Both the position numbers and the translations under genes were made by a program. From Streptomyces venezuelae ATCC 10712 (GTDB lineage: Bacteria; Actinomycetota; Actinomycetes; Streptomycetales; Streptomycetaceae): a stretch of DNA of 64,000 nt. The first letter of the stretch is position 1. The number at the start of each line of letters is the position of its first letter. Below are positions 1 to 9,856 of this stretch, piece by piece. The stretch is from positions 3,968,001-4,032,000 of the forward strand of contig NZ_CP029197.1 of the NCBI RefSeq assembly GCF_008639165.1, written 5' to 3'. The notes under the pieces are model-generated. The model had not been told where the DNA came from. It saw only the letters and a list, made by a program, of their open reading frames with translations, and did no database searches.

Positions 1-141
1 GCATGTGCCGCCCTGAGCGGGAGCGAGACGACTCCCCATATCCGGACAGGGTCTCCAGAGCCCCCTGACGGCCACCCAGCGCTTCGGCCCGTAGCGCGCA
101 GTGGGCACCGAGCGACCGCGTCCGCGAGCGGTCCCGCCGCC

Positions 142-705
142 TCAGCCGTACGTGTCGCCGGGACCCACGGACCCCGGCGCCCGCAGCGGGCCGTACCCCC
201 GCCGCGGCGCCCCGGGACCCAGCACCTTGATCAACCGCACGGTGCCGTGCCCCAGGTCCTCGTTCAGCCGCGCGACGAGCGTCGGCGCGAGCAGCCGCAG
301 CTGCGTGGCCCACGCCGTCGAGTCGCACTGGACGGTGAGCACGCGCGCGTCCGGCTCGTCGTCGAACCTCAGCGGTACGCAGTGCTTCGCCAGGTCCTCG
401 CCGACGATCTGCGGCCAGCGGCCCATGACCCCGCCGACCGCCGCCGGCGTCTCCCAGCCGCGCTCGGTGATGAGCCGGTTGATCGCGGCGCCGAGCGCCA
501 TGGGGTCGCGCCCGTCGGCGCGCGCGCCGGAGCGCAGGCCGCCCCCGCGCCTGGCCTGCTTCTTCTGCTGGGCGGCCGCGCCCTTCGCCTTGGCCTGCTC
601 CTTGGCGGCGCGCAGCGCGACCCGGGCGAGATCGACCCCGGAGGATTCGGGAACGGACGGCGCCGGAGGCGTATCCACAGGCTGGGGAAGGTTTTCCTCG
701 CTCAT
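142..705 (-). CDS. DUF721 protein, probable DciA-like helicase loader
   Basis: 187 aa protein with a DUF721 domain over about residues 70-160, after a charged, Ala/Lys-rich N-terminal tail. DUF721 proteins are now known as DciA, the ancestral bacterial loader or partner of the DnaB helicase, and in actinobacteria they sit between recF and gyrB. The ATG overlaps the recF stop as ATGA, which suggests translational coupling. No signal peptide or membrane segment is visible, so it is cytoplasmic. The 141 bases downstream hold no gene; gyrB would be expected further left. The family assignment is firm; the helicase-loading role is inferred from the family. Confidence 0.85.
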   Translation of the reverse strand: MSEENLPQPVDTPPAPSVPESSGVDLARVALRAAKEQAKAKGAAAQQKKQARRGGGLRSGARADGRDPMALGAAINRLITERGWETPAAVGGVMGRWPQIVGEDLAKHCVPLRFDDEPDARVLTVQCDSTAWATQLRLLAPTLVARLNEDLGHGTVRLIKVLGPGAPRRGYGPLRAPGSVGPGDTYG

Positions 706-1823
706 ACCCGCTCCACCGTTCCTCCGGCCACCCCGTACCTCGTGCCCGCGAGGACCCCCGGCACGTCGTCGTCCACGGCGGCCGTCACCAGGACCTGCTC
801 GCCGCCCGCCACCAGCTCCGCGAGCCGTTCGCGGCGCCGCGCGTCCAACTCGGCGAAGACGTCGTCGAGGACGAGCACGGGCTCGTTGCCCTCGGAGCGC
901 AGCAGGTCGTACGAGGCGAGCCGCAGCGCCAGCGCGTACGACCAGGACTCGCCATGGCTCGCGTACCCCTTGGCGGGCAGGTCGCCGAGCTTGAGCAGCA
1001 GCTCGTCCCGGTGGGGCCCGACGAGCGTGACACCGCGCTCGATCTCCTGCTTGCGGACCTCCGCGAGCGCGTCGATCAGCTGTGCGTAGAGCTCCTCGCG
1101 GGTGTGCCCGGCGCCCGGCGCGGAAGGCCGGTACTCCAGCAGGATCGGTCCGCCGCCGGGCGCGAGCTGCTCGTACGCCTTGTCCGCCAGCGGCTGCAGT
1201 ACGGCGATCAGCTCCAGCCGCTGCGCCAGCAGCTCGGCGCCCGCCCGCGCCAGGTGCTGGTCCCAGACGTCCAGCGTCGACAGGTCCATGCCCCGGCCGC
1301 CGTGCCGCCGCGCCATGGCGGCGGACTTCAGGAGGGTGTTGCGCTGTTTGAGCACGCGCTCGTAGTCGGAGCGCACGCCCGCCATGCGCGGCGTGCGCGC
1401 CGTGATCAGTTCGTCGAGGAAGCGCCGGCGCTCGCCGGGGTCGCCCTTCACCAGGGAGAGGTCCTCGGGCGCGAACAGCACGGTCCGTACGATGCCGAGC
1501 ACATCACGCGGTCTGACCTGCGAGGACCTGTTGATACGGGCACGGTTGGCCCGGCCCGGATTGAGTTCGAGCTCGATCAGCTGGGAGCGCTCGCCCTGGG
1601 TGACGGCCGCCCGGATCACCGCCCGCTCCGCCCCCATCCGGACGAGCGGGGCGTCGGAGGCGACGCGGTGGCTGGAGAGGGTCGCGAGATAGCCGACGGC
1701 CTCGACCAGATTGGTCTTGCCCTGGCCGTTCGCGCCCACGAAAGCGGTGACGCCCGGGTCGAGCGGGACCTCGACCCGGGCGTAGGAGCGGAAGTCGGCC
1801 AGCGAGAGATGCGTGACGTGCAT
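702..1823 (-). CDS. recF: DNA replication and repair protein RecF
   Basis: 373 aa ABC-type ATPase of the SMC-like RecF family, which binds gapped DNA and helps RecOR load RecA at stalled forks. Walker A GANGQGKT lies at about residues 30-37, the ABC signature region ([15 protein letters not shown]) near 290, and Walker B ending LVLDD near 321. Length and motif order are normal. The ATG at 1823 is the first codon before the conserved [18 protein letters not shown] N-terminus. The gene is followed immediately by DUF721 (ATGA overlap) and preceded by gnd across 60 bp that contain a hairpin, so it may be transcribed separately from gnd. Confidence 0.97.
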   Translation of the reverse strand: MHVTHLSLADFRSYARVEVPLDPGVTAFVGANGQGKTNLVEAVGYLATLSSHRVASDAPLVRMGAERAVIRAAVTQGERSQLIELELNPGRANRARINRSSQVRPRDVLGIVRTVLFAPEDLSLVKGDPGERRRFLDELITARTPRMAGVRSDYERVLKQRNTLLKSAAMARRHGGRGMDLSTLDVWDQHLARAGAELLAQRLELIAVLQPLADKAYEQLAPGGGPILLEYRPSAPGAGHTREELYAQLIDALAEVRKQEIERGVTLVGPHRDELLLKLGDLPAKGYASHGESWSYALALRLASYDLLRSEGNEPVLVLDDVFAELDARRRERLAELVAGGEQVLVTAAVDDDVPGVLAGTRYGVAGGTVERV

Positions 1824-1851
1824 GGTTGGGCGCCGACCTTCTTCCCCCGGC

Positions 1852-1877
1852 GGCTGTGCACCGCGGGGTGCACAGCC
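1852..1877 (-). terminator. Hairpin downstream of gnd
   Basis: A perfect 11-bp inverted repeat (GGCTGTGCACC / GGTGCACAGCC) with a GCGG loop starts 7 bp past the gnd stop codon and ends before recF. There is no T-tract, so termination is plausible but could be partial. The adjacent TGTGGATTA at 1879-1887 also resembles a DnaA box. Confidence 0.4.
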
Positions 1878-1883
1878 TGTGGA

Positions 1884-2762
1884 TTACTTCTTCGTCTCGA
1901 CCGCGTGGCCACCGAACTGGTTGCGCAGCGCGGCGATCATCTTCATCTGCGGGGAGTCGTCCTGACGGGAGGCGAACCGCGCGAACAGCGAGGCGGTGAT
2001 CGCCGGCAGCGGTACGGCGTTGTCGATGGCGGCCTCGACCGTCCACCGCCCCTCGCCGGAGTCCGACGCGTAGCCGCGCAGCTTGTCCAGGTGCTCGTCC
2101 TCGTCCAGGGCGTTGACCGCGAGGTCCAGCAGCCAGGAACGGATGACCGTGCCCTCCTGCCAGGAGCGGAAGACCTCGCGCACGTCGGTGACGGAGTCGA
2201 CCTTCTCCAGGAGCTCCCAGCCCTCGGCGTAGGCCTGCATCATGGCGTACTCGATGCCGTTGTGGACCATCTTCGCGAAGTGGCCGGCGCCGACCTTGCC
2301 GGCGTGGACCGAGCCGTACTCGCCCTCGGGCTTGAGCGCGTCGAAGATCGGCTGGACCCTCGCGACGTCCTCGGCGGAGCCGCCGTACATCAGCGCGTAG
2401 CCGTTCTCCAGGCCCCAGACGCCACCGGAGACGCCGCAGTCGACGAAGCCGATGCCCTTGGCCGCCAGCTCCTCGGCGTGCTTCTCGTCGTCCGTCCAGC
2501 GGGAGTTCCCGCCGTCCACGACGATGTCGCCGGGGGAGAGCAGCTCGGCCAGCTCGTCGATGGTGGACTGGGTCGCGGCACCGGCCGGGACCATGACCCA
2601 CACGACGCGGGGCCCCTTGAGCTTGCCCACAAGCTCTTCGAGGCTGTGGACATCGGCGAGGTCCGGATTGCGGTCGTATCCGATGACGGTGTGGCCTGCG
2701 CGGCGGATGCGCTCACGCATGTTGCCGCCCATCTTGCCGAGACCGACGAGACCGAGCTCCAT
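1884..2762 (-). CDS. gnd: 6-phosphogluconate dehydrogenase (decarboxylating), short form
   Basis: 292 aa enzyme that oxidatively decarboxylates 6-phosphogluconate to ribulose 5-phosphate. The N-terminal Rossmann motif GLGKMG (residues 7-12) binds NAD(P), and the catalytic region HAGKVGAGHFAKMVHNG is present in the helical C-terminal half. The size fits the short (about 300 aa) class rather than the 470 aa E. coli type. The ATG at 2762 is chosen because TTAAGGAATC lies just upstream and the Rossmann strand starts at once; an upstream in-frame extension lacks support. It sits between dnaN and recF, a position typical of Streptomyces. Confidence 0.93.
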   Translation of the reverse strand: MELGLVGLGKMGGNMRERIRRAGHTVIGYDRNPDLADVHSLEELVGKLKGPRVVWVMVPAGAATQSTIDELAELLSPGDIVVDGGNSRWTDDEKHAEELAAKGIGFVDCGVSGGVWGLENGYALMYGGSAEDVARVQPIFDALKPEGEYGSVHAGKVGAGHFAKMVHNGIEYAMMQAYAEGWELLEKVDSVTDVREVFRSWQEGTVIRSWLLDLAVNALDEDEHLDKLRGYASDSGEGRWTVEAAIDNAVPLPAITASLFARFASRQDDSPQMKMIAALRNQFGGHAVETKK

Positions 2763-2871
2763 CAGAGATTCCTTAAGCGTCGTGTGCGGTTTACCCGGGT
2801 CCGAGCCTACGCCCGGACCCGGGTGCACACCTGTGGGGTCAGCCGCTCAGGCGACGCCCTGGAGCAGACGG

Positions 2872-4002
2872 TCAGCCGCTGAGGCGCACCGGCATGATCA
2901 GGTACTTGTACGCCTCGTCCGCCTCGGCGTCGAGCGCGGGCTTGCCGCTCAGCAGCGCCGGCTTCGTCGAGGTCGTGAAGGAGAGCTGGGCGACCGGGGA
3001 GTCGATCGCGCTCAGGCCGTCCAGGAGGAAGGTCGGGTTGAAGGCGATCGAGATGTCGTCGCCCTCCAGCTGCGCGTCGACCCGCTCCACAGCCTGTGCG
3101 TCGTCGCTGGAGCCGGCCTCCAGGATGAGCACGCCCTGCTCGAAGCTCAGCCGCACCGGGGTGTTGCGCTCGGCCACCAGGGCCACGCGCTTGACGGCCT
3201 CGACGAAGGGGGCGGTCTCGATCACCGCGACCGAGTTGAACTCGGTGGGGAAGAGCGTCCGGTACTTCGGCAGGTCGCCCTCGAGAAGGCGGGTGGTGGT
3301 GCGGCGGCCCGCGCCCTCGAAGCCGATGAGGCCCTCGCCCTTGCCGGAGCCCGAGAGCGCCAGGGTGACGGTGTCGCCGCTGGTCAGCGCCTTGGCGGTG
3401 TCCAGCAGGGTCTTCGCGGGCACCAGGGCGACCGCGGAGGCGTCCGGGGACTCCGGCTTCCACAGGAACTCGCGGACCGCGAAGCGGTAGCGGTCGGTGG
3501 AGGCCAGGGTGACCGTGTCGCCCTCGATCTCGATGCGCACACCGGTGAGGACGGGCAGCGTGTCGTCGCGGCCGGCGGCGATGGCCACCTGGGCGGCGGC
3601 GGAGGCGAAGACCTCGCCGGGGACGGTGCCGGTCGCGGTGGGCATCTCCGGCAGCGCCGGGTACTCCTCCACAGGCAGGGTGTGGAGGGTGAAGCGGGAG
3701 GAGCCGCAGACCACGGTCGCCCGTACACCGTCTGTGGAAATCTCCACGGGCCGGTTGGGGAGGGCGCGGCAGATGTCGGCGAGCAGTCGGCCGGAGACCA
3801 GGACGGTGCCGTCCTCCTCGACCTCCGCCTCGACGGAGACACGGGCCGAGACCTCGTAGTCGAAGCTCGAGAAGCTCAGTGCGCCGTCCTCGGCCTTCAG
3901 CAGAAGGCCCGCGAGGACGGGCGCCGGCGGACGGGCCGGGAGGCTGCGGGCCACCCAGGCCACCGCCTCGGCGAGTACGTCGCGCTCCACCCGGATCTTC
4001 AC
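2872..4002 (-). CDS. dnaN: DNA polymerase III beta subunit (sliding clamp)
   Basis: 376 aa beta clamp, which forms the dimeric ring that tethers DNA polymerase III to DNA. The three-fold repeated clamp architecture is full length, and the protein ends in the conserved LIMPVRLSG. The start is GTG at 4000-4002, with an AGGAGG ribosome site 8 bp upstream. It lies directly on the left border of oriC, transcribed away from it. Confidence 0.97.
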   Translation of the reverse strand: MKIRVERDVLAEAVAWVARSLPARPPAPVLAGLLLKAEDGALSFSSFDYEVSARVSVEAEVEEDGTVLVSGRLLADICRALPNRPVEISTDGVRATVVCGSSRFTLHTLPVEEYPALPEMPTATGTVPGEVFASAAAQVAIAAGRDDTLPVLTGVRIEIEGDTVTLASTDRYRFAVREFLWKPESPDASAVALVPAKTLLDTAKALTSGDTVTLALSGSGKGEGLIGFEGAGRRTTTRLLEGDLPKYRTLFPTEFNSVAVIETAPFVEAVKRVALVAERNTPVRLSFEQGVLILEAGSSDDAQAVERVDAQLEGDDISIAFNPTFLLDGLSAIDSPVAQLSFTTSTKPALLSGKPALDAEADEAYKYLIMPVRLSG

Positions 4003-4843
4003 CGGAACCGCCTCCTGCTTGTTGCTGGCTCTTCGTCGACTGCGGGAACCAGTCTGACGTACGCCGCCGACACTCGGTGCTGCTCGGGGTCAAGTCGCGA
4101 CGAGAGCGCGTCGGAGCTCCGGCGCCGAGTTGTGCACAGGTCCCACTTCGAAGCGAATTCCGGGCTAACTCTATGTGGGAGTAGTAGTAGGGCCTGTGGA
4201 AACGGTGGATAACGTCGTTTTCCCAGGTCAGGCCCGGTTTTTTGTCCACTGCGCCTGTGGGTGGAGTCGGTGGACAACCGGGGTGCTCTGTGGACACCCG
4301 AAAGTTCTGCACACCCGATACACAGGCCATGGGGAGTTCTCCCCAGCGCTGTCCCCAGCTTTACCCACGTTCCCCACAGCCCAACCGTCCCCCTTGGTGT
4401 GACGCCTTTCACTCGACGCGGTGAGAGGGGGTGATTCGTTGCCGAACAGTGGACAGGGGTGTGGAGAAGCTGTGGGCAACCAGGCCCTCCCTGTGGGTTG
4501 CCGGTGGACAACCCTTCGGACCCCCTGTGGACGAAAGATTCATCCACAGCCTGTGGAGATCTTTTACCAACAATTCCACAAGGGTCTGACCTGGGGTGAT
4601 GATCAGTCAGCAGCCCAGCCTGTGGACACGATCCGGATAACTCGACAGTCCCCACCCTGTGGACGGGAGATCATCCCCCAATCTGTGGAGAACCCGCCAC
4701 CGGAACGGAGTAATCGAACACTCCGCGCTCGTACACAGCTGTGCACAGCGAACAGAGGCGTCCCTTGGAGCGGGTCCGAGAACGCCGAAGGGCGCCCCAG
4801 GAGGAGTCCCGGGGCGCCCTTCAGGGGCTTCGACGGCCCTGTG
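4003..4843. other. oriC: Chromosomal replication origin oriC
   Basis: The 841 bp between dnaN and dnaA carry no gene but about 19 9-mers matching or close to the actinobacterial DnaA box TTGTCCACA in either orientation. Candidates start at 4130, 4195, 4204, 4242, 4269, 4289, 4370, 4448, 4460, 4471, 4492, 4503, 4526, 4540, 4552, 4572, 4621, 4658 and 4684. They fall into two clusters (about 4130-4380 and 4445-4695). The closest matches are GGTGGACAA at 4269 and 4503 and TGTGGACAC at 4289 and 4621. The number and spacing agree with the published Streptomyces oriC, which is reported to contain 19 boxes. No long AT-rich unwinding element stands out; the block around 4555-4580 is the most AT-rich. 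Confidence 0.95.
4787..4822 (-). terminator. dnaA terminator
   Basis: A perfect 12-bp stem (GAAGGGCGCCCC / GGGGCGCCCTTC) with a 12-nt loop lies 21 bp beyond the dnaA stop. It has no clear T-tract, as is common for streptomycete terminators. It also shields oriC from dnaA transcription. Confidence 0.75.
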
Positions 4844-6619
4844 TCAGCCGTTCTTGATGCGGTTGGTGAGCTCGGTGACCTGGTTGTAGATGGAGCGCCG
4901 CTCCGCCATCAGGGCCCGGATCTTCCGGTCCGCGTGCATCACCGTCGTATGGTCACGGCCGCCGAACTGCGCGCCGATCTTCGGCAGCGACAGGTCCGTG
5001 AGCTCACGGCACAGATACATGGCGATCTGCCGGGCCGTCACCAGCACGCGGCTGCGCGAGGATCCGCAGAGGTCCTCCACCGTCAGACCGAAGTAGTCGG
5101 CCGTGGCGGCCATGATCGCCGGCGCTGTGATCTCCGGCGAGGAGTCCTCGCCGCCCGGGATCAGGTCCTTGAGGACGATCTCGGTGAGCCCCAGGTCCAC
5201 CGGCTGCCGGTTCAGGCTGGCGAAGGCCGTCACCCGGATCAGCGCGCCCTCCAGCTCACGGATGTTCCGCGAGATCCGGGAGGCGATGAACTCCAGCACC
5301 TCCGGCGGGGCGTTCAGCTGCTCCTGCACCGCCTTCTTGCGGAGGATCGCGATGCGCGTCTCCAGCTCGGGCGGCTGCACGTCGGTGGTGAGGCCCCACT
5401 CGAAGCGGTTCCGCAGCCGGTCCTCCAGGGTCACCAGCTGCTTGGGCGGCCGGTCCGAGGAGAGCACGATCTGCTTGTTCGCGTTGTGCAGGGTGTTGAA
5501 GGTGTGGAAGAACTCCTCCTGCGTCGACTCCTTGCTCGCGAGGAACTGGATGTCGTCGACGAGCAGGATGTCCACATCGCGGTAGCGCTTGCGGAAGGCG
5601 TCGCCCTTGCCGTCACGGATCGAGTTGATGAACTCGTTCGTGAACTCCTCGGAGCTCACGTACCGCACGCGCGTGCCGGGGTAGAGGCTCCGCGCGTAGT
5701 GTCCGATCGCGTGCAGCAGGTGGGTCTTGCCGAGGCCCGACTCCCCGTAGATGAAGAGCGGGTTGTACGCCTTCGCCGGCGCCTCGGCCACCGCGACCGC
5801 GGCGGCGTGGGCGAACCGGTTCGAGGAACCGATCACGAAGGTGTCGAAGAGGTACTTGGGGTTCAGCCGGGCGTGCTGCTCACCCGGAGCGCCGGAACCC
5901 TGCGCGGAGGAAGAGGAGCCGTGGCCGCCGCCCGGGACACCCATGGGACCGCCCGGCCGGGGGCCGGGGCGGGCACCGTGGTTCTGCGGGTCGGGCAGCT
6001 CGGCACGCTCGGGCCGCTGCTGCTCGTAGCCGCGGGTCGGCTCGTCGTAGCGCGACGGGCGGGACTGCTCGGGGCCGGTCGGGCCGGTGTACGGGGCCCG
6101 CTCCTGGTAGCCGCCGAGCCGGGGCTGCTGCCAGGACAGGTCCTCCTGCGTGCGCGGCCAGGCGCCGGGGTCGGGCCGCTGCTGCTGGTAGTCCGGGTAG
6201 GCGGGGCGCGCGGTGGGCAGGCCGTCGTCGGGCATCGGCCGATGGCCGTAGCCGTCGTACTTCTCGTACGGCTCGGGCTGCTGGCGCTCGTCGTAGCGGG
6301 ACTGCTGCGGCTGCTGCACGGGGGGCGCCGGCGGGGTCGGCTCGCCGACGGAGTCGTCGACGGTGATCGCGATCCGGATCGGCCGGCCGCACTCACGGCT
6401 CAGGGTCTCGCTGATCAACGGGGCGAGCCGGCCCTCCAGGACCCGCTTGCCCCATTCGTTGGGCACGGCGAGGAGCGCCGTGTCGGCGACCAGGGCGAGC
6501 GGCTGGCAGCGCTCGATCCACTGCTTGTCCTTGGCCTCGATTCCCTGCTGACCCTCGGCGAGGAGCTGCTCGAGGACGCGTGGCCACACTGCGGCAAGAT
6601 CAGCAGGAACGTCAGCCAC
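4844..6619 (-). CDS. dnaA: Chromosomal replication initiator DnaA
   Basis: 591 aa initiator ATPase that binds the DnaA boxes of oriC. Domain I occupies residues 1-90. A long Pro/Gln/Tyr-rich domain II linker (about 95-250) follows, as is typical of Streptomyces. The AAA+ domain has Walker A GESGLGKT at 292-299 and Walker B LLVDD ending at 356. Domain IV carries the DnaA signature [15 protein letters not shown] at 553-567. The start is GTG at 6619, giving the conserved N-terminus [19 protein letters not shown]; the longer upstream reading has no family similarity. The upstream region holds two DnaA boxes, which suggests autoregulation. Confidence 0.97.
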   Translation of the reverse strand: MADVPADLAAVWPRVLEQLLAEGQQGIEAKDKQWIERCQPLALVADTALLAVPNEWGKRVLEGRLAPLISETLSRECGRPIRIAITVDDSVGEPTPPAPPVQQPQQSRYDERQQPEPYEKYDGYGHRPMPDDGLPTARPAYPDYQQQRPDPGAWPRTQEDLSWQQPRLGGYQERAPYTGPTGPEQSRPSRYDEPTRGYEQQRPERAELPDPQNHGARPGPRPGGPMGVPGGGHGSSSSAQGSGAPGEQHARLNPKYLFDTFVIGSSNRFAHAAAVAVAEAPAKAYNPLFIYGESGLGKTHLLHAIGHYARSLYPGTRVRYVSSEEFTNEFINSIRDGKGDAFRKRYRDVDILLVDDIQFLASKESTQEEFFHTFNTLHNANKQIVLSSDRPPKQLVTLEDRLRNRFEWGLTTDVQPPELETRIAILRKKAVQEQLNAPPEVLEFIASRISRNIRELEGALIRVTAFASLNRQPVDLGLTEIVLKDLIPGGEDSSPEITAPAIMAATADYFGLTVEDLCGSSRSRVLVTARQIAMYLCRELTDLSLPKIGAQFGGRDHTTVMHADRKIRALMAERRSIYNQVTELTNRIKNG

Positions 6620-6776
6620 AGGGCACGCTTTCTCGCAGGTCCCCTGATGGTGTGGTTCTCGGGGACGGTGGGTCGATGTCCGTGAGGACAGAACCCGTGA
6701 GGACAGGTAAGGACAGAACGGAAAAGATTGTGGAGTCCATCCACGGTAGTCGCGCCGGATGACGTGGTTCAAGTTG

Positions 6777-6797
6777 TTGTCCACAGCCTGTGCACAA
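6777..6797. promoter_or_regulatory. DnaA box pair upstream of dnaA
   Basis: TTGTCCACA at 6777-6785 is an exact consensus box. TGTGCACAA at 6789-6797 is an inverted near-consensus box 3 bp away. They sit about 160 bp upstream of the dnaA GTG, in the 396 bp dnaA-rpmH gap (6620-7015), which holds no gene and must contain the divergent dnaA and rpmH promoters. Paired boxes at the dnaA promoter are known to mediate autorepression in Streptomyces. A further weak box (TGTGGAGTC) lies near 6730. Confidence 0.75.
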
Positions 6798-7015
6798 TGG
6801 GGGGTGGCGACAGGTCGGTTTGACCGGATGGCGTAGCCGCGCGTACCGTAACCAGGTCGAGTTGTCGATGGCTGCTGCCGCCTGCCTCCGATGGGCAAAG
6901 ATCACGGTCAGTGATCGTGAAGCGGTGCACTCGGGCGTATTGCGAGCTACTCGTGGGCGCACGGTGACAGCCAGGCGATGTCCCGCCATCTACGAATCAT
7001 TTCTGGAGCCCCCGA

Positions 7016-7153
7016 GTGAGCAAGCGCACCTTCCAGCCGAACAACCGTCGTCGCGCCAAGACCCACGGCTTCCGCCTGCGGATGCGTACGCGTGCCGGCC
7101 GAGCCATCCTTGCGAACCGTCGTTCCAAGGGTCGCTCTGAGCTGTCCGCCTGA
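7016..7153 (+). CDS. rpmH: 50S ribosomal protein L34
   Basis: 45 aa, strongly basic protein beginning [19 protein letters not shown] and ending [10 protein letters not shown], the standard L34 sequence. The start is GTG at 7016 with GGAG 8 bp upstream. It is the first gene rightward of dnaA, as in nearly all bacteria, and is followed 20 bp later by rnpA. Confidence 0.97.
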   Translation: MSKRTFQPNNRRRAKTHGFRLRMRTRAGRAILANRRSKGRSELSA

Positions 7154-7173
7154 TCCGCTAAACGGGTCATGAC

Positions 7174-7545
7174 GTGCTGCCTACCGACAATCGGCTGAGG
7201 CGGCGCGAGGACTTCGCAACCGCGGTACGCCGAGGGCGCCGGGCCGGTCGCCCGCTCCTCGTCGTCCACCTACGCAGCGGTGCATCGAACCCGCACGCGC
7301 CTGGGGAGAGCGCTCCCCCGTCGCGTGCGGGTTTCGTCGTGAGCAAGGCCGTGGGCGGTGCGGTCGTACGCAACCAAGTGAAGCGTCGTCTGCGCCACCT
7401 CGTCCGCGACCGGCTCGCCGAGCTGCCCCCCGGTAGCCTGGTGGTCGTACGGGCGTTGCCCGGAGCCGGCGACGCCGACCACGCACAGCTGGCCCGAGAC
7501 CTGGACGCCGCTCTCCAGCGGCTGCTGGGAGGGGGCGCGCGATGA
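7174..7545 (+). CDS. rnpA: Ribonuclease P protein component
   Basis: 123 aa basic protein, the protein cofactor of RNase P that matures tRNA 5' ends. The family RNR signature is seen as [18 protein letters not shown] (about residues 64-81). The start is GTG at 7174. The stop overlaps the yidD ATG (ATGA, 7542-7545), so the two are translationally coupled. Confidence 0.95.
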   Translation: MLPTDNRLRRREDFATAVRRGRRAGRPLLVVHLRSGASNPHAPGESAPPSRAGFVVSKAVGGAVVRNQVKRRLRHLVRDRLAELPPGSLVVVRALPGAGDADHAQLARDLDAALQRLLGGGAR

Positions 7546-7868
7546 AGTACCCGCTGCTGGCTCTCATCAAGCTGTATCAGTGGACGATCAGCCCGCTTCT
7601 CGGGCCCGTCTGCCGGTACTACCCGTCGTGTTCCCACTACGGATTCACGGCCATCGACCGGCATGGCGCGATCAAGGGCACGGCCCTGACCGCCTGGCGG
7701 ATCCTGCGGTGCAACCCGTGGTCGCCCGGCGGTGTGGACCATGTCCCCCCGCGTAAGCGCCCCCGCTGGCACGAAATGCTGAGGAACGCGCTGCGCGGCG
7801 ACAAGGGCGGGTCCACCGCCGAGACGAGCCCGGCCGCAGAGACCTCGCCCAATGCTCAAGGAGCCTGA
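7542..7868 (+). CDS. yidD: Membrane protein insertion efficiency factor YidD
   Basis: 108 aa protein. The YidD core is unmistakable: [20 protein letters not shown], then PSCSHYG, then [19 protein letters not shown]. It assists YidC-dependent insertion at the inner face of the membrane. It overlaps rnpA by 4 bp and is followed 3 bp later by yidC. The C-terminal 35 residues are a charged, Ala-rich tail of no recognised function. Confidence 0.93.
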   Translation: MKYPLLALIKLYQWTISPLLGPVCRYYPSCSHYGFTAIDRHGAIKGTALTAWRILRCNPWSPGGVDHVPPRKRPRWHEMLRNALRGDKGGSTAETSPAAETSPNAQGA

Positions 7869-7871
7869 TTA

Positions 7872-9197
7872 GTGGACACGATTGCCAGTCTGTTCAGCTT
7901 CATCACCACACCTGTCTCATGGGTGATCGTCCAGTTCCACAAGGTGTACGGGGCGATCTTCGGCCCTGACACGGGCTGGGCCTGGGGCCTGTCCATCGTG
8001 TCCCTCGTGGTGCTGATCCGTATCTGTCTGATCCCGCTGTTCGTCAAGCAGATCAAGTCGACCCGGAACATGCAGGCGCTCCAGCCGAAGATGAAGGCGA
8101 TCCAGGAGCGCTACAAGAGCGACAAGCAGCGTCAGTCCGAAGAGATGATGAAGCTGTACAAGGAGACGGGTACCAACCCGCTCTCCTCGTGCCTTCCCAT
8201 CCTGGCGCAGTCGCCGTTCTTCTTCGCCCTCTACCACGTGCTCTCCAGCATCGCCTCGGGCAAGACGATCGGCGTCATCGACGACTCGCTGCTCGCCAGC
8301 GCCCGTCAGGCACACATCTTCGGCGCCCCGCTCGCCTCGAAGTTCACGGACAGCGCCGCCGAGGTCGCCGCGCTCGACGCCTCGCTGACCTCGGTCCGCA
8401 TCGTCACCGCGATCATGATCGTCCTGATGTCGGCCTCGCAGTTCTTCACCCAGCGCCAGCTGATGATGAAGAACGTCGACCTCTCGGTGAAGACCCCGTA
8501 CATGCAGCAGCAGAAGATGCTCATGTACATCTTTCCGGTGATCTTCGCCGTCATGGGCATCAACTTCCCCGTCGGTGTCCTCGTCTACTGGCTGACCACC
8601 AACGTGTGGACCATGGGCCAGCAGATGTACGTGATCAACCAGAACCCGACCCCGGGCAGCAAGGCGCAGGACTCCTACCTCCAGCGCCTGCTGAAGAGCG
8701 TCACGCAGCACGGTGAGGTCCGCGGCCGCCGCCGCAAGAACATCGTCAAGGTGATCGTCGCCAAGGGCAGCGACCGCAACGAGAACGAGCGCCGCTTCTT
8801 CGCGGGCCTGAGCAAGGCCGGCTTCGCCGCCCAGGCCGACGGCACCGTGATCAAGAGCGACACGCTCGTGGCCGACGCCGAGGGTGGCGTCGCCACCGCC
8901 AAGCGTCAGCAGCCCAAGCGCCAGACCAAGTCCCAGCGTCAGGCCGCGGCCCAGCACGCCGTGACGAAGGACGCAGAGGAAGGCTCGGAGCCGGCCGCCG
9001 AAGCGGCGCCGACCACCTCCCTCGAGAAGAAGCCCCAGGGCACGGCCAAGGCCACCGCGAAGGACGAGCCGAAGGACGAGGCACAGGGCGACAAGCCCGC
9101 GCGTCCGAGCCGCGCCAACTCCGGCGGCTCCCGTCAGGGCAAGTCCGGTCAGCGCAAGGGCCAGCAGCGGCCCAAGCACCCGTCCTCCAAGAAGTAA
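7872..9197 (+). CDS. yidC: Membrane protein insertase YidC/OxaI
   Basis: 441 aa insertase that places membrane proteins with or without SecYEG. The start is GTG at 7872. The hydrophobic OxaI core spans about residues 1-270, with segments around 30-57, 105-130, 175-200 and 225-250. A long Lys/Ala/Gln-rich cytoplasmic tail (about 290-441) follows, likely for ribosome contact. No lipobox is visible at the N-terminus. It forms an operon with yidD upstream and jag downstream. Confidence 0.95.
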   Translation: MDTIASLFSFITTPVSWVIVQFHKVYGAIFGPDTGWAWGLSIVSLVVLIRICLIPLFVKQIKSTRNMQALQPKMKAIQERYKSDKQRQSEEMMKLYKETGTNPLSSCLPILAQSPFFFALYHVLSSIASGKTIGVIDDSLLASARQAHIFGAPLASKFTDSAAEVAALDASLTSVRIVTAIMIVLMSASQFFTQRQLMMKNVDLSVKTPYMQQQKMLMYIFPVIFAVMGINFPVGVLVYWLTTNVWTMGQQMYVINQNPTPGSKAQDSYLQRLLKSVTQHGEVRGRRRKNIVKVIVAKGSDRNENERRFFAGLSKAGFAAQADGTVIKSDTLVADAEGGVATAKRQQPKRQTKSQRQAAAQHAVTKDAEEGSEPAAEAAPTTSLEKKPQGTAKATAKDEPKDEAQGDKPARPSRANSGGSRQGKSGQRKGQQRPKHPSSKK

Positions 9198-9226
9198 GCC
9201 TCGTCGAAGCAAGAAGGAGTCCATCC

Positions 9227-9739
9227 GTGACGGAAGGCACCACCTCCGCCGCCGCCGAGGGTGGCGACACCCTGACCCGCCTGGAGCAGGAGGGTGAGAT
9301 CGCGGCCGACTACCTCGAAGGCCTGCTCGACATCGCCGACCTCGACGGCGACATCGACATGGACGTCGAGGCGGACCGGGCCGCGGTCTCGATCATCAGC
9401 GACTCCAGCAGCCGTGAGCTGCAGAAGCTCGTGGGTCGTGACGGCGAGGTCCTGGAGGCCCTCCAGGAGCTGACCCGACTGGCCGTGCACCGCGAGACCG
9501 GTGACCGCAGCCGTCTGATGCTCGACATCGCCGGCTTCCGCGCCAAGAAGCGCGCCGAACTCGCCGAGCTGGGCGCCAAGGCCGCGGTCGAGGTGAAGTC
9601 GACCGGACAGCCGGTCAAGCTGGACCCGATGACGCCGTTCGAGCGCAAGGTCGTGCATGACGCGATCGCCGCCGCCGGTCTGCGCAGCGAGTCCGAGGGC
9701 GAGGAGCCGCAGCGCTTCGTCGTTGTGCTCCCGGCCTGA
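9227..9739 (+). CDS. jag: Jag/KhpB RNA-binding protein (KH and R3H domains)
   Basis: 170 aa acidic protein. A degenerate KH domain (about 35-105) carries the loop VGRDGEVLEALQELT. It is followed by an R3H domain (about 105-170) with MTPFERKVVHDAI and the terminal PQRFVVVLPA. The family (SpoIIIJ-associated, KhpB) binds single-stranded RNA and affects cell elongation in Gram-positives. The start is GTG at 9227, preceded by AGAAGGAG. Confidence 0.92.
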   Translation: MTEGTTSAAAEGGDTLTRLEQEGEIAADYLEGLLDIADLDGDIDMDVEADRAAVSIISDSSSRELQKLVGRDGEVLEALQELTRLAVHRETGDRSRLMLDIAGFRAKKRAELAELGAKAAVEVKSTGQPVKLDPMTPFERKVVHDAIAAAGLRSESEGEEPQRFVVVLPA

Positions 9740-9753
9740 CCCCTCACGTAGTG

Positions 9754-9783
9754 TCGGCCCCGTCTGTTCGCAGGCGGGGCCGA
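9754..9783 (+). terminator. Terminator after jag
   Basis: A 13-bp stem (TCGGCCCCGTCTG / CAGGCGGGGCCGA, one G-T wobble) is closed by a TTCG loop and followed by TCTTTGT. It ends the rpmH-to-jag transcription unit. Confidence 0.8.
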
Positions 9784-9856
9784 TCTTTGTCAGCCTGATA
9801 GTCAGCCACCACAGTGCGCTCGCACGCGACGCGTGCGGTACGGAAGGACGGTTCCC

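Noticed and set aside
954..2882. 642-codon open frame opposite recF and gnd
   Set aside because: Composition is that of a reverse-strand shadow in high-GC DNA; recF and gnd on the other strand are unmistakable.
4421..6685. 754-codon open frame opposite dnaA and through oriC
   Set aside because: It runs through the DnaA boxes and the dnaA gene; the low-complexity Arg/Val/Leu product is a shadow.
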